64,000 bases of DNA from an uncultured Pseudanabaenaceae cyanobacterium (GCA_937927915.1 CALGKB010000003.1:1-64000), one strand, 5' to 3'. Shown: positions 53,583-63,469, counted from the stretch's first letter. Numbers and translations are program-made. Notes: generated by a model not told the origin, from the letters alone.

Positions 53583-56414
53583 ATGCTGTCTGCTCTGTCC
53601 ACTATGATTTCTGTCGCACCCCACCTGCTTACTGCCAATGACAATGGGACTTTTGTGCGTTCCCCCCGCCTGCACCAGCGCCTGCACTTAATTGAGGAGT
53701 TGCTAGATGAGGTCTTGGCAGAGACCTGTGGGCAGGAGATTGTCGGTTTGCTGCAGCAGCTGCGCCACCACTACGCCCAGTACCCCTCGGCAACGATCGT
53801 GGAAAACCTGGACCTGGAGAGGGCTATTATGGCAACACGGGCTTTTGCTCTCTACTTCCAGTTGATCAATATCATCGAACAACAAAATGAGCAAGAGGAA
53901 GCCCTCGATGCTACAGAACATCACCCCATCGGCACCTTTGCTTGGTTGTTTCCGGAGCTAAAGCGTCAGAATGTGCCCTTTGCCCATATTCAAAGATTGC
54001 TAAAACGGCTGGATATAAAACTGGTCTTTACTGCCCACCCGACGGAAATTGTGCGCCAAACAATTAGAGAAAGACAGCGCCGCATTGCCTGTTTGTTGCA
54101 TCAATTTGAGATTGCCCCTGTAACTGAGCGGTCTGTGCTGCTCAACCAAATTCGAGAGGAGATCAAGCTGTGGTGGTACACGGATGAGTTAAACCAGGAC
54201 AAACCAACGGTTTTAGATGAGGCGGAGTACACACTACACTACTTTGAGGAGGTGCTCTTTGATGCCATTCCTGTTTTGTATGAGAAGTTGGTGCGGGCAA
54301 TCAAGCAGACTTTTCCCACGTTGGAACCTCCTGCCCCCAGTTTTTGTACCTTTGGCTCTTGGGTTGGTTCCGATCGGGATGGCAACCCAGCGGTGACACC
54401 GGCGGTAACTTGGCAAACTGCCTGCTACCAAAGGGAATTGGTATTGCATAAATACATCAAATCGGTTAAGCAGCTGATACAAAGACTGTCTCTTTCCCAG
54501 AGTGTGGCGGATTTTGCCGATGAATTGACCCATAGCCTCAGCCAAGACCAAGTCATTTTCCCTAAAGTGTATGAACGGCTGTCGGTGCGCTATCGCCGTG
54601 AACCCCTGCGCATGAAGCTGTCCTATACTTTAGCGAGGCTAGAAAATACCCTGGCATTTACGACTAAGCTCAAACATACGCCCTGGCAGACGGTAGACCC
54701 CGCCCCTGCCCAGGAAAGGGACCGCTATGACAACGCCGATCAGTTTTTGGCGGAATTACATCTGATTAGGGATACACTGGCAAAGTTGAATATCACCTGT
54801 CAAGACTTAGAGCGTCTGATTATTCAGGTGGAGGTCTATCGTTTCCATCTTGCCCATTTGGATATTCGCCAGGAGAGCAGCAAACACGAACAGGCGATCA
54901 CAGAGATTGCCGAAAGATTGCGTCTTTTACCTGTCCCCTATGACACCCTCACGGAGGCAGAAAAACAGGCGTGGTTACTAAAAGAGTTGAGCAGTCTAAG
55001 ACCGATCGTGTCCAGTCGGCTGCGGTTTTCCGAGGCTACAGAGAATATCTTGCAGACTTTCCAGGTGGTGCAAAAATTGCAGACGGTCTTTTCCCACCAC
55101 ATTTGCCACACTTACATTATCAGCATGAATCACACTGTCAGTGATGTGTTAGAGGTTTTATTGCTGGCCAAGGAGGCGGGCTTGTATGACCCGGATACGG
55201 GGGAGAGTAGTCTGTGCATTGTACCTTTATTTGAAACAGTGGAAGACTTGCGAGTAGCACCCCAGGTGTTGGAAGCCCTGTTATCCATTCCCCTCTATCG
55301 CCAACTGTTGATGAGTCAGTCCAACCTGCAGGAAGTGATGTTGGGCTATTCCGATAGCAATAAGGATTCGGGCTTTTTAAGCAGTAATTGGGCAATTTAC
55401 AAGGCGCAGCAGGCTCTTAATCAGGTAGCAAGGCAGTTTGGCGTGGAGTTGCGTATCTTTCACGGACGGGGCGGCTCGGTGGGGCGGGGGGGTGGTCCTA
55501 CCTATGAGGCAATCCTGGCGCAGCCTGCCTACAGTGTGGATGGGCGCATCAAGATTACGGAGCAGGGAGAGGTCTTAGCTTCTAAGTACAATTTGCCTAA
55601 CCTAGCTCTCTACAATTTGGAAAAGGTGGCAACGGCGGTGATTCAGGCGGGTCTGCTGCCCAACAGCTTAGATACCCTGGAGTGCTGGCGGGATATTATT
55701 GAGGACTTGGCAAACCGATCGCGGCAGGTCTATCGCGCTCTGATCTATGACAACCCCCATTTTGGGGAATTTTTCCATCAGGTAACGCCAATTGAGGAAA
55801 TTAGCCAGTTGCAGATCAGTTCTCGTCCGGCACGGCGGGCGGGCAAGAAGGATTTGGGGAGTTTACGGGCAATTCCCTGGGTGTTTGGCTGGACGCAGAG
55901 TCGCTTTTTACTGCCGGCTTGGTTTGGGCTGGGTACGGCATTTAGTGAATTTTTGGCGGCAAATCCGGAGCATTTGAATTTAGCGCAGTTTCTCTACCAG
56001 AAGTGGGCATTTTTTAAGATGATTATTTCCAAGGTGGAGATGACGCTGGCAAAAACTGACCTGCAGATGGCGGCGCAGTATGTCAATGAGCTAACCCGCC
56101 CTGATTTCCGCGAGCATTCCCAGTTCTTCTTTGACCAAATTGTGGCAGAATATAACCGCACCTGTGATGTGGTGCTAAAAATTACTAATCACAAACGTCT
56201 GTTGGACGGGGACAAGGAGTTACAACGATCGGTGGCTTTGCGCAATTATTCCATCGTGCCCTTGGGGTTTATTCAAGTATCCCTACTCAAACGTCTACGC
56301 CAGTTCAATCAGCAGCGCGTTGATCTGCGCTCCCCCTATTCTAAGAACGAACTACTGCGGGGTGCTCTCCTGACCGTCAATGGCATCGCGGCAGGCATGC
56401 GTAACACAGGTTAA
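53583..56414 (+). CDS. ppc: Phosphoenolpyruvate carboxylase
   Basis: PEPC fixes bicarbonate onto PEP to make oxaloacetate, feeding aspartate, glutamate and other anaplerotic needs. The 943-residue protein has the catalytic His in [13 protein letters not shown], the [12 protein letters not shown] block, the [14 protein letters not shown] loop, [13 protein letters not shown] and the C-terminal allosteric end [41 protein letters not shown] box at 53572-53577 is so close to ATG 53583 that the in-frame ATG 53604, seven residues on, may be the true start. Divergent from amt across the NtcA box, a sensible pairing of carbon skeletons with nitrogen uptake. Confidence 0.96.
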   Translation: MLSALSTMISVAPHLLTANDNGTFVRSPRLHQRLHLIEELLDEVLAETCGQEIVGLLQQLRHHYAQYPSATIVENLDLERAIMATRAFALYFQLINIIEQQNEQEEALDATEHHPIGTFAWLFPELKRQNVPFAHIQRLLKRLDIKLVFTAHPTEIVRQTIRERQRRIACLLHQFEIAPVTERSVLLNQIREEIKLWWYTDELNQDKPTVLDEAEYTLHYFEEVLFDAIPVLYEKLVRAIKQTFPTLEPPAPSFCTFGSWVGSDRDGNPAVTPAVTWQTACYQRELVLHKYIKSVKQLIQRLSLSQSVADFADELTHSLSQDQVIFPKVYERLSVRYRREPLRMKLSYTLARLENTLAFTTKLKHTPWQTVDPAPAQERDRYDNADQFLAELHLIRDTLAKLNITCQDLERLIIQVEVYRFHLAHLDIRQESSKHEQAITEIAERLRLLPVPYDTLTEAEKQAWLLKELSSLRPIVSSRLRFSEATENILQTFQVVQKLQTVFSHHICHTYIISMNHTVSDVLEVLLLAKEAGLYDPDTGESSLCIVPLFETVEDLRVAPQVLEALLSIPLYRQLLMSQSNLQEVMLGYSDSNKDSGFLSSNWAIYKAQQALNQVARQFGVELRIFHGRGGSVGRGGGPTYEAILAQPAYSVDGRIKITEQGEVLASKYNLPNLALYNLEKVATAVIQAGLLPNSLDTLECWRDIIEDLANRSRQVYRALIYDNPHFGEFFHQVTPIEEISQLQISSRPARRAGKKDLGSLRAIPWVFGWTQSRFLLPAWFGLGTAFSEFLAANPEHLNLAQFLYQKWAFFKMIISKVEMTLAKTDLQMAAQYVNELTRPDFREHSQFFFDQIVAEYNRTCDVVLKITNHKRLLDGDKELQRSVALRNYSIVPLGFIQVSLLKRLRQFNQQRVDLRSPYSKNELLRGALLTVNGIAAGMRNTG

Positions 56415-56472
56415 AGAAAATTTGTTGTATGGGCATTGCCGATCGTGATTAAATTTATCTTAGCGCTGAACT

Positions 56473-56895
56473 ATGCCTGTGATCACTGTCAATCTCTTGC
56501 ACCCGTCGAATTTATCTGTAGTGCAAAGTTGGAGTTTCCCGTCGGAGTCGGTTGTCCGCATTGGGCGGTCCGCCGATAACGAAGTGGTGCTGTATAGTTC
56601 CGTTGTGTCGCGCTACCATTTGGAATTACATTACGTCAACAATCAATGGGAGTTGCATAACAAGGGGGCAAATGGCACGTTCTGGGAGGAAAAGCCCATC
56701 AGCAAGCAGAAGGTAGTTGATGGTATGGTCATTCGCTTGGCTTCTTCGGGACCCAAGTTACAGTTGTGCCTCGATGACCGCCCGCCCCTGCCGACACCCA
56801 AATCAGCGAAAACCAAACCCCAACGCGGTTTTACCGATGATACGACCCAAACGATCGGGGAAGACATTCAGAAACTAACGGGCAATGACTCCTAG
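56473..56895 (+). CDS. FHA-domain protein
   Basis: A 140-residue protein; residues about 20-95 are a forkhead-associated domain with VVRIGRSADNEVVL, SVVSRYHLELHY and NKGANGTFWE, which keep the Gly-Arg, Ser-x-x-His and Asn-Gly residues that bind phosphothreonine. A basic, Pro-rich tail follows, ending in a Thr-rich segment (FTDDTTQTIGED) that could itself be phosphorylated. A Ser/Thr kinase gene lies two genes downstream, so it may read that kinase's signal. Confidence 0.88.
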   Translation: MPVITVNLLHPSNLSVVQSWSFPSESVVRIGRSADNEVVLYSSVVSRYHLELHYVNNQWELHNKGANGTFWEEKPISKQKVVDGMVIRLASSGPKLQLCLDDRPPLPTPKSAKTKPQRGFTDDTTQTIGEDIQKLTGNDS

Positions 56896-56900
56896 TAGTT

Positions 56901-57449
56901 ATGACCCTCTCACCGCGCCTGCTCAAGACAATTCGAGCCTTTCGCTTCTACGGTTTGGTAGGGCTATGGACCCATGGGGTGCCGGGGGTAATTGCGGGGG
57001 TGTTGTTACTGTTTGCGGGCATCAGGGGCAATGAGGGCACTGCCAGCAATCCGGGGACTCTGCCGGGGGTAGCAGCGGCGTGGATTGCCTGGGCGTTAGT
57101 GGTGGCGGGGTTTGTTTGGAGTTATATTTATATTCGCTGGGCAAAGCAGTTGGCGGATATTCAGCGCCCCACCAAGGCACAGACTTTAATCCAACTAAAA
57201 ATCGGGCTGGGCATCAGTCTAGGGGGACAGTTTACGGCTCTATTGGCAGCCTTTGCTATTGTCGGCACCCTGGCGCAGCGGGCTTTATTCCGTACCCAGG
57301 GGTTGATTGTCGATGACCCTAGCCGCTTTGTGGAACCCATCGATTTATTTGTGGTGCAAGCTAGTCTATTGATCCTTCTTGCCCATTTTTTGGGTACTCT
57401 AATTTCCCTATGGTTACTCGATCGAGTAACGCGTCCCGCTGAGACTTAG
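56901..57449 (+). CDS. DUF3611-like membrane protein
   Basis: A 182-residue protein with four membrane helices. The segments LLLFAGIRG, RPTKAQTLIQLKIGLGISLGGQF, IVGTLAQRALF and LFVVQASLLILLAHFLGTLISLWLL follow the DUF3611 pattern of cyanobacteria and plant plastids. Function unknown. It begins five bases after the FHA gene, so the two are co-transcribed. Confidence 0.75.
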   Translation: MTLSPRLLKTIRAFRFYGLVGLWTHGVPGVIAGVLLLFAGIRGNEGTASNPGTLPGVAAAWIAWALVVAGFVWSYIYIRWAKQLADIQRPTKAQTLIQLKIGLGISLGGQFTALLAAFAIVGTLAQRALFRTQGLIVDDPSRFVEPIDLFVVQASLLILLAHFLGTLISLWLLDRVTRPAET

Positions 57450-57509
57450 AAAGCACCAATTTTGGGAAGCAGATGAGCTATGCTGTAACTATGGGGAACA
57501 CTGGTACCA

Positions 57510-58922
57510 ATGAGCTACTGTTTTAATCCTGCCTGCCCACAACCCGTCAACCCCAACAAGGTGACCCACTGTCAAGCCTGCGGTAGTCCGTTACTTCTGC
57601 GCAATCGTTACGTGGCGGTTAAGATGCTAGGGAAGGGGGGTTTTGGGCGCACTTTTCTGGCGGTGGATATAGATATGCCCTCGCGGCTGAAGGTGGTGAT
57701 CAAGCAATTTTTGCCTGGTAAACTCCCCCCGGAAATGCTGCAGAAAAGTTTGGAAATGTTTCAGCGGGAGGCGGTACTGTTGGAGAAACTGGGCAAGCAT
57801 CCCCAAATTCCCACCCTCTATGCCTACTTTACGATTCGCAACCAGTATTACCTGGTGATGGAATTCATCGACGGCAAAGACCTCCTCAAGGAGTTGGAAG
57901 TAGAGGGTCCGTTTAATCAGGAAAAAGCGATCGATTTTCTGCGGGGCTTACTGCCTGTAATTGACTTTTTACACCAACACAACGTCATTCACCGCGACAT
58001 CAAGCCCGCCAACATTATTCGCAACAGCAAGGGGGAATTGGTGCTGGTGGATTTTGGGGCAGCCAAGGAGATCAACCGTTTGGCAGAGGCAGCGGCAGCC
58101 CCCGGCACGATGATCGGCAGTATGGAGTATGTGCCCCCCGAACAGGTAGTGGGAAATGCCGTACCCGCTAGTGACCTTTACAGTCTGGGGGCGACCTGTG
58201 TCCATTTAATCACGGGCAAAAAGCCTTCCCTAGTCAGAGACTTGCTCACTGACACCTGGCCCTGGCGCAAACACTTGCCCCCTGGGGTGGAGATACCCGA
58301 CTTCCTGGGGAATGTCCTGGATAAATTGCTGCAGGGAGCGGTCCTCGATCGGTACAAATCCGGCAGTGAGGCGCTCAAGGACTTGGAAATTGGCTTACTG
58401 CGGGAGCAGTCCAAGAGCATGATCAGTCTCTACCCGTCACGGCTGGACTATGCCCAGCTGGAGTATTTTTTATCGGTTGGGGATTTGAAAGCGGCGGACA
58501 TGGAGACGTGGAATTTGCTCTGTCGTGCCCTTGGTCGACCGGCGGGGAGTAAGTTGGCAGAACGGGATATAGCGCGCATTCCCTGCAATGAACTGCTCAA
58601 CCTGGATATATTGTGGCTCCGCTATAGCAACAATCGCTTTGGTTTCAGTGTCAAGTGCGACATTTACGAAGCAGAGGGGCAAAATTATCGTAGCTTTTGT
58701 GAAAAGATTGGCTATCGTGTGAAGCGGGCGGGGTCAATGGCGTGGATCAACGGTAGCCGCATCAACTACAGTCACGAAGCCCCTAGGGGGCATTTACCTT
58801 GGATTCCCGGCTTCTATGAGGCAGACACACCCCTTGGTCAAGAGGGACTGATGCGGCAATTGCTGATGACGGTGCGCAGTTGTCAGCGCAAGCTGTCTCC
58901 CTTTACGGCTGTCACGCGTTGA
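57510..58922 (+). CDS. Zinc-ribbon Ser/Thr kinase fused to a GUN4 domain
   Basis: A 470-residue protein. Residues 1-30 form a four-Cys zinc ribbon (CFNPACPQPV and CQACG). The kinase domain (about 33-290) has GKGGFGRTF, the Lys in VVIKQF, the catalytic HRDIKPANI, DFGAAK and the PPEQ activation-segment end. Residues about 310-440 are a GUN4 domain (LDYAQLEYFLSVGDLKAAD, LDILWLRYSNNRFGFSV, GHLPWIPG). GUN4 proper binds porphyrins and stimulates Mg-chelatase; kinase-GUN4 fusions are signalling proteins whose ligand is not established. The protein seems cytoplasmic with no membrane helix. Its stop shares a base with the next start. Confidence 0.92.
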   Translation: MSYCFNPACPQPVNPNKVTHCQACGSPLLLRNRYVAVKMLGKGGFGRTFLAVDIDMPSRLKVVIKQFLPGKLPPEMLQKSLEMFQREAVLLEKLGKHPQIPTLYAYFTIRNQYYLVMEFIDGKDLLKELEVEGPFNQEKAIDFLRGLLPVIDFLHQHNVIHRDIKPANIIRNSKGELVLVDFGAAKEINRLAEAAAAPGTMIGSMEYVPPEQVVGNAVPASDLYSLGATCVHLITGKKPSLVRDLLTDTWPWRKHLPPGVEIPDFLGNVLDKLLQGAVLDRYKSGSEALKDLEIGLLREQSKSMISLYPSRLDYAQLEYFLSVGDLKAADMETWNLLCRALGRPAGSKLAERDIARIPCNELLNLDILWLRYSNNRFGFSVKCDIYEAEGQNYRSFCEKIGYRVKRAGSMAWINGSRINYSHEAPRGHLPWIPGFYEADTPLGQEGLMRQLLMTVRSCQRKLSPFTAVTR

Positions 58923-59824
58923 TGTTTCCCCTTCTCCTGGCCCTAGCCCTGGCTTCTCCCTGTCCCGACTGTTTCGTGCTAGTCTACCCCGATCGGGATA
59001 GCTCTGCCGGTTTTAAGGACTATCGCTGTGGGGATTTGAGCTACGACGGTCACACAGGTACGGATTTTGCTGTTGCTGATGAGGGACGGATGCGGGCAGG
59101 GGTGAGGGTAGTGGCGGCGGCGGCGGGCAGAGTGCTGCGGGTACGGGATGGGGTAGTCGATCGGCGGGTCACGGACCCTAGCACAGTCAAAGGGCAGGAG
59201 TGCGGCAATGGGGTAGTGATTGACCATGGGGGAGGCTGGGAGACGCAATATTGCCATCTGCGGCAGGGATCGGTGCAGGTGCGCCCTGGACAGTGGGTGG
59301 AACAGGGGACCGTTTTGGGTTTGGTAGGGCAGTCGGGGTTAGCCTCCTTTCCCCATGTGCATTTTGCAGTGCGTCACCAAGGACGGACCATTGACCCCAA
59401 TGGCGGCGTGGAGGTGGGCAAGACTTGTCAAAGTAACCAAGGCAGTCTGTGGCAGCGACCAATCCCCTATGTGCCGACCGGTTTAATTCATGCTGGTTTT
59501 AGCCCCCAGGAGCCAACATTGGCAGAACTGGAAGCGGGGAAGTGGGAGGGAGCAAAGATCACCAGCAAAGATAAGGCACTGGTGTTTTGGACCCGTTCCT
59601 ACGGTGTGAAAAAGGGCGATCGTGTGCGTATGACCCTTGTCAATCCCAGCCAACAGACAGTGGTGGACTATCAAACCACCCTGGACAAAGACAATCGCTT
59701 CTTTATGCTGTTTAGCGGGACAAGGCAGTTAAACCCGGGGGTGTGGACAGCCACTTTTCACCTAGAACGCAACAGCGAGCAACTGATTGCCATTACCCGC
59801 ACGATCAATGTCAGAGAGAACTAA
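58922..59824 (+). CDS. Exported M23-family (LytM) peptidase-like protein
   Basis: A 300-residue protein from ATG 58922, whose A is the last base of the kinase stop. Signal peptide MFPLLLALALASPC (a lipobox is not clear). The M23 domain has HTGTDFAV (first His and Asp ligands), RVVAAAAGRVLRVRDG, and HVHFAVRH (second ligand pair) with YCHL, so the zinc site is complete. A C-terminal beta-rich domain (about 200-300, YGVKKGDRVRMTLVNPSQQ) follows, which plain LytM enzymes lack. Many pairs of Cys suggest disulfides. It may cut cell-wall peptides; a link to the kinase is by position only. Confidence 0.87.
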   Translation: MFPLLLALALASPCPDCFVLVYPDRDSSAGFKDYRCGDLSYDGHTGTDFAVADEGRMRAGVRVVAAAAGRVLRVRDGVVDRRVTDPSTVKGQECGNGVVIDHGGGWETQYCHLRQGSVQVRPGQWVEQGTVLGLVGQSGLASFPHVHFAVRHQGRTIDPNGGVEVGKTCQSNQGSLWQRPIPYVPTGLIHAGFSPQEPTLAELEAGKWEGAKITSKDKALVFWTRSYGVKKGDRVRMTLVNPSQQTVVDYQTTLDKDNRFFMLFSGTRQLNPGVWTATFHLERNSEQLIAITRTINVREN

Positions 59825-60055
59825 TACAAAAGTGAAACCAGTGTTTAACTCTGGCGGGCAGATTTGTTTGGTTGTAAAAAAGTTTGGCTACTTAGCAGTT
59901 TTTCTTTTGTGTTTGTGCTAATTTAGCGTAGTAGATTGAGGCAGAGACCTAGTTCTTCATCTTTTGATCCAGATCACGCGTTGCAAAGAGTAACAATCAC
60001 ATTGTTCTCTGGGGGGAGGGAGTAAGATAGTCTTAGAGTTTTTGGAGGCCAGGTT

Positions 60056-60616
60056 ATGAAATGGGCTAGTGTAGTTGTGGCGATGTTCACGATCGGTACT
60101 CTCAGCGCCGGGGCGCAAACTGTTACGACTTTCCATTGTATTTCTACCAAGGTGCAGACCAGCAGCGGCAAGGAAGAAAATGTCTTTGCCACAGTGGCAC
60201 GGCGGGGCAATCGCCAAACCCCTCCCATGATTCTCTGGCGCACAACCCTCGGTAAGTTCACTCCCCAGGAACGCTGCAAAGTGGTCAGCGATCGGTTGAC
60301 AGAAGTAGTAGCACAAAACAACGGCAAACTAAGCAATCTCTACCTCACCTACGGGCGGGTGGACGGGGAAGCGGTAATTTGTCATGTGCCAGACAAGAAT
60401 GGGGCTTGCAATCGCCGCAATATGCTGTTTACTCTCCGTCCCCAGGACAAGGGGAATGAAAAGAAAATCCTAGAGCAAATGGTCAGCTTTAGCGTTACGG
60501 GTACAGGCAGTGCCGTACAACAAAGTGGCGAACAGTTCTACGCCGCCTTCGGAGAAGAAGCAGAAAAGATGTTAGAAACTACAGCGGCAAGCACCTCTAC
60601 TCCTTCTGGTATCTAG
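60056..60616 (+). CDS. COP23-domain exported protein 1
   Basis: A 186-residue protein with signal peptide MKWASVVVAMFTIGTLSAGAQ and a COP23 domain, named after a circadian oscillating 23-kDa protein of unicellular cyanobacteria whose function is unknown. It has four conserved Cys (TFHCIS, ERCKVVS, VICHV, GACNRR), likely two disulfides, plus FATVARRGNRQTPPMILWR and LTYGRVDGEA, LFTLRPQDKG. It is the first of three tandem paralogues and has GGAGG before its ATG. The 231-base gap upstream probably contains the promoter for the five-gene run that follows. Confidence 0.86.
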   Translation: MKWASVVVAMFTIGTLSAGAQTVTTFHCISTKVQTSSGKEENVFATVARRGNRQTPPMILWRTTLGKFTPQERCKVVSDRLTEVVAQNNGKLSNLYLTYGRVDGEAVICHVPDKNGACNRRNMLFTLRPQDKGNEKKILEQMVSFSVTGTGSAVQQSGEQFYAAFGEEAEKMLETTAASTSTPSGI

Positions 60617-60625
60617 GCAATAACA

Positions 60626-61126
60626 ATGGTACAGCTCCTGGCTTTCCTAACGGCAGTCACCACAGGGGCAAAACAGCCCCCCCTCACTACGTTTAGCTGT
60701 ATCCGATCGGGAGAGCACTTTGCCACGATCGCGCGGCGGGGTAGTCGGGTCACTCCCCCCATGATTATCTGGCGCAGCGACTTGGGTCTGTGGACAGCCT
60801 GGGAACGTTGCCGGGTAGTGAGTCAGAGATTGAGCGCGGCAGTGGCAGCCCAGGGGGGTAGCTTCCGCAATTTATTTCTCACCTATGGTAGTGTCAATGC
60901 CCAACCTGTCATCTGCTACGTCAATTCCCCAGCGGGAGCCTGCAACAGTCAAAATCTGCTGTTTACCCTCAGACCCAGCGATCGGGGGCGGGAGGAAACC
61001 ATCCTGGCACAGCTAGTGAGTTTTGGCGTCAGAGGGAGCGGCAGCGCCGTAGAGCAGAATGCCCCCCAATTCTATGCCCCCCTAGGGGAAGCAGTGGAAA
61101 CCCAGTTATCACAAGCAGGGAGGTAG
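60626..61126 (+). CDS. COP23-domain exported protein 2
   Basis: 166 residues; a short signal peptide (MVQLLAFLTAVTTGA) and a COP23 domain with the same four Cys (TFSCIRS, ERCRVVS, VICYV, GACNSQ) and the shared HFATIARRGSRVTPPMIIW and LLFTLRPSDRG blocks. It begins nine bases after the first copy. The paralogues agree in the core but differ in tails, so they are old duplicates, not recent copies. Confidence 0.85.
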   Translation: MVQLLAFLTAVTTGAKQPPLTTFSCIRSGEHFATIARRGSRVTPPMIIWRSDLGLWTAWERCRVVSQRLSAAVAAQGGSFRNLFLTYGSVNAQPVICYVNSPAGACNSQNLLFTLRPSDRGREETILAQLVSFGVRGSGSAVEQNAPQFYAPLGEAVETQLSQAGR

Positions 61127-61131
61127 GAAAG

Positions 61132-61710
61132 ATGAAGAAACTAATAGCGGTAGCGATACTCGCCAGCCTAGCAGGGCAACTCTATGCCCAGGACCCCAGT
61201 AAGAGCACCAAGCCCAGAACCCAGCCCCAGCCGAATGCCACAGTGACAGTATTTGAATGTATTCCTTTCAAAGGCAACTACGCCACGATCGCGCGGCGGG
61301 GGGATAGGGTGACGCCCCCTATGATCGAATGGACAGCTACCCTAGGGGGAGAATGGACGCCCCAAAGACGGTGCCAGGAGGTCAGTCAGCGCTTGACCAG
61401 GGCAGTGGCAGCAGCAGGGGGCAAACTACGCAATTTGCAACTCACCTATGGTTCCGTCAAGGGACAGCGGGTCATCTGCTATATTGATGCCAGTACGGCG
61501 GTCAATGCCTGCAACGAGAAAAACTTGCTCTTTACCCTGCGACGGGAGGACATCGGCAAAGAAAGGGAGATTTTACAGACGATCGTGCAATTTAGTATCA
61601 AAGGCACAGGCAGCCATGTACAGCAGAGTGCAGAGCAGGACTATGCTCTCCTAGGGGAGGCAGTGGAAGATATACTCAGTAGTGGCGGCGACAAGGCGCA
61701 GGGCATATAG
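61132..61710 (+). CDS. COP23-domain exported protein 3
   Basis: 192 residues; signal peptide MKKLIAVAILASLAGQLYAQ, a Lys/Thr/Pro linker, and a COP23 domain with Cys in VFECIP, RRCQEVS, VICYI and NACNEK, and with YATIARRGDRVTPPMIEW. Starts five bases after the second copy and is followed after 11 bases by the first trypsin-like protease. The family has no known partner; the tight spacing suggests the COP23 proteins are substrates, inhibitors or co-factors of the proteases. Confidence 0.86.
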   Translation: MKKLIAVAILASLAGQLYAQDPSKSTKPRTQPQPNATVTVFECIPFKGNYATIARRGDRVTPPMIEWTATLGGEWTPQRRCQEVSQRLTRAVAAAGGKLRNLQLTYGSVKGQRVICYIDASTAVNACNEKNLLFTLRREDIGKEREILQTIVQFSIKGTGSHVQQSAEQDYALLGEAVEDILSSGGDKAQGI

Positions 61711-61721
61711 ACAAACGAGGG

Positions 61722-62516
61722 GTGAAGTTAAAGGCGGCATTTCTAGGACTAGCGGTATTGCTGGCAGGGGTGCCTGCTGTCTATTTGGTAGTGGCGAGAT
61801 TACCCCATTGGCAACTGCGGCAACAGCCCTTGACGGTAGCAGAGGCGAGGGACTTAGCCCAGGCAATCACTGTGCGTCTGATTGGGGAAGCGGGTTTAGG
61901 TTCAGGAGTAATCATTGCCTTTGATGGCACTACCTACAAAGTCTTGACCAATCGCCACGTGGTGGAAATGCTGGGGGAGAAATTTGCCGTGATGACGGGG
62001 GATGGACAGATGTACCCCGGGGAAAAATTAGGGGAGCAGCGCCTGGACGGTCTGGATTTAAGTTTAGTTACCTTTGCCGCCCCCAAGAAATATACCGTTG
62101 CCCCCCTCGTTGCCCCCAAACTAAAGCCCCAGGACAAACTCTATGCCGCCGGTTTTCCCAACTACCGCGCTGTTTCCCCCGATCGCATTGAAGATACCCG
62201 TAGCTGGGGCATAAGGGCATTTCACTTTACCCAGGGCAATTTTGCCATGCAGTTAGAGCACAAGTCCCTGCAGGGGGGCTACTCCCTCGGCTATACCAAT
62301 GAAGTGGAACAGGGGATGAGTGGCGGACCTGTAATCGATGCCTACGGCAAGGTGGTGGCAGTAAATGGCAGACTAAAGTACCCCATCCAGGGGATTGACG
62401 CTTTTACCTTTGCCGATGGCAGTAAGCCCAGTAAAGAGGAGTACGAAGCCATGGAGTCTCTCAGCTGGGGCGTACCTATACCAAGTTTTTTGATTACCAG
62501 GGGGATTGAACAATGA
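61722..62516 (+). CDS. Exported trypsin-like serine protease 1
   Basis: A 264-residue protein starting with GTG 61722. An N-terminal hydrophobic helix (AAFLGLAVLLAGVPAVYLVVA) exports or anchors it. The S1 fold has the catalytic triad: His in LTNRHVV, Asp in LDGLDLSLVTF and Ser in GMSGGPVI. There is no PDZ domain, so it is not a Deg/HtrA protein. Likely works in the periplasm or lumen on the neighbouring COP23 proteins or their targets; substrate unknown. Overlaps the next gene by four bases (ATGA). Confidence 0.86.
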   Translation: MKLKAAFLGLAVLLAGVPAVYLVVARLPHWQLRQQPLTVAEARDLAQAITVRLIGEAGLGSGVIIAFDGTTYKVLTNRHVVEMLGEKFAVMTGDGQMYPGEKLGEQRLDGLDLSLVTFAAPKKYTVAPLVAPKLKPQDKLYAAGFPNYRAVSPDRIEDTRSWGIRAFHFTQGNFAMQLEHKSLQGGYSLGYTNEVEQGMSGGPVIDAYGKVVAVNGRLKYPIQGIDAFTFADGSKPSKEEYEAMESLSWGVPIPSFLITRGIEQ

Positions 62517-63469
62517 AAAGGCACTGGTGGCGATTAGCGGCTCTATGGTTGCTGGGGCTATGCCTCTGTCTGGGGGTGGGGAGGGGTTCCGCTGCCCTGG
62601 ATTTGAATTTAGTCTTGGGGGTAGCACGCCAGACAACAGTGGTCATTGCCCAGGATTTGAAACAGGGAGACAACCAGGCACTGCGGGAAGCCTTCCGCCC
62701 TGGGTCGGGGGTGCTCATTGGCAAACAGGGGGACTACTACTATGCTTTGACCAATGCCCATGTGGTGAGCGCGCGGGGCACGGACTACGGGGTACGCACA
62801 GCGGACGGGGTAGTGCACTTTGTGGATGACCTGGATACTAATGACAATATTTTGCCCCTAGGTAAAATCGGACAAAATGTCGTGGAGGGTTCGGATTTGG
62901 CGATCGTGCGCTTTCAAGCCCCCGGCAAAAATTACCCGATCGTGACTGTAAACCCCCAGAAAATCCCCTTTGAACCCGTGTTTGTCAGTGGTTGGCCCGA
63001 CCCCGGTCCCCAGTTCCCCAGTCGCACCTTTCGTTTGACCTCTGGGATGCTGAGCGCAATTTTGGCAAAGCCAGAGGATGGGGATTATAACACCCAGTAC
63101 ACTGCCCCCACCAGGCGGGGTATGAGTGGCGGACCAGTGTTTAACAGCAAGGGAGAACTGATTGCCATCCACGGCAGAGGCGGCGGCAAAAACCTCCCAG
63201 AGTACGGCAAGCCTGACCAGGACTGCGCCAAGGACTGCTTTAATCGCGGTATTGCTATTGATGTCTTTCTGGCAAAAGCCCGCCGTGACCCCAGGTATGC
63301 CCCTGTATTTGCTTCTTCTCCCCCGCCGCCCCCAGAGGTAGCCAAATTACCCACCACCCCCGCTGCGCAGTTTATTGAGGATATTTACAGACTATTTTCT
63401 GACCTACGACAGACCAAGTCCCGCCTTGATGATTTGGAGAAACGTTTGGACCGCCTACAGCGTAACTAG
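62513..63469 (+). CDS. Exported trypsin-like serine protease 2
   Basis: A 318-residue protease with signal peptide (WRLAALWLLGLCLCLGVGRGSA). The triad is complete: His in LTNAHVV, Asp in GSDLAIVRF and Ser in RRGMSGGPVF. A pair of Cys (DQDCAKDCFNRG) follows. The C-terminus has a Pro-rich linker (SSPPPPPEV) and a short coiled coil (about 285-318, TKSRLDDLEKRLDRLQ) that may oligomerise or bind a partner. Paralogous to protease 1 in domain type but with low similarity. Confidence 0.86.
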   Translation: MKRHWWRLAALWLLGLCLCLGVGRGSAALDLNLVLGVARQTTVVIAQDLKQGDNQALREAFRPGSGVLIGKQGDYYYALTNAHVVSARGTDYGVRTADGVVHFVDDLDTNDNILPLGKIGQNVVEGSDLAIVRFQAPGKNYPIVTVNPQKIPFEPVFVSGWPDPGPQFPSRTFRLTSGMLSAILAKPEDGDYNTQYTAPTRRGMSGGPVFNSKGELIAIHGRGGGKNLPEYGKPDQDCAKDCFNRGIAIDVFLAKARRDPRYAPVFASSPPPPPEVAKLPTTPAAQFIEDIYRLFSDLRQTKSRLDDLEKRLDRLQRN

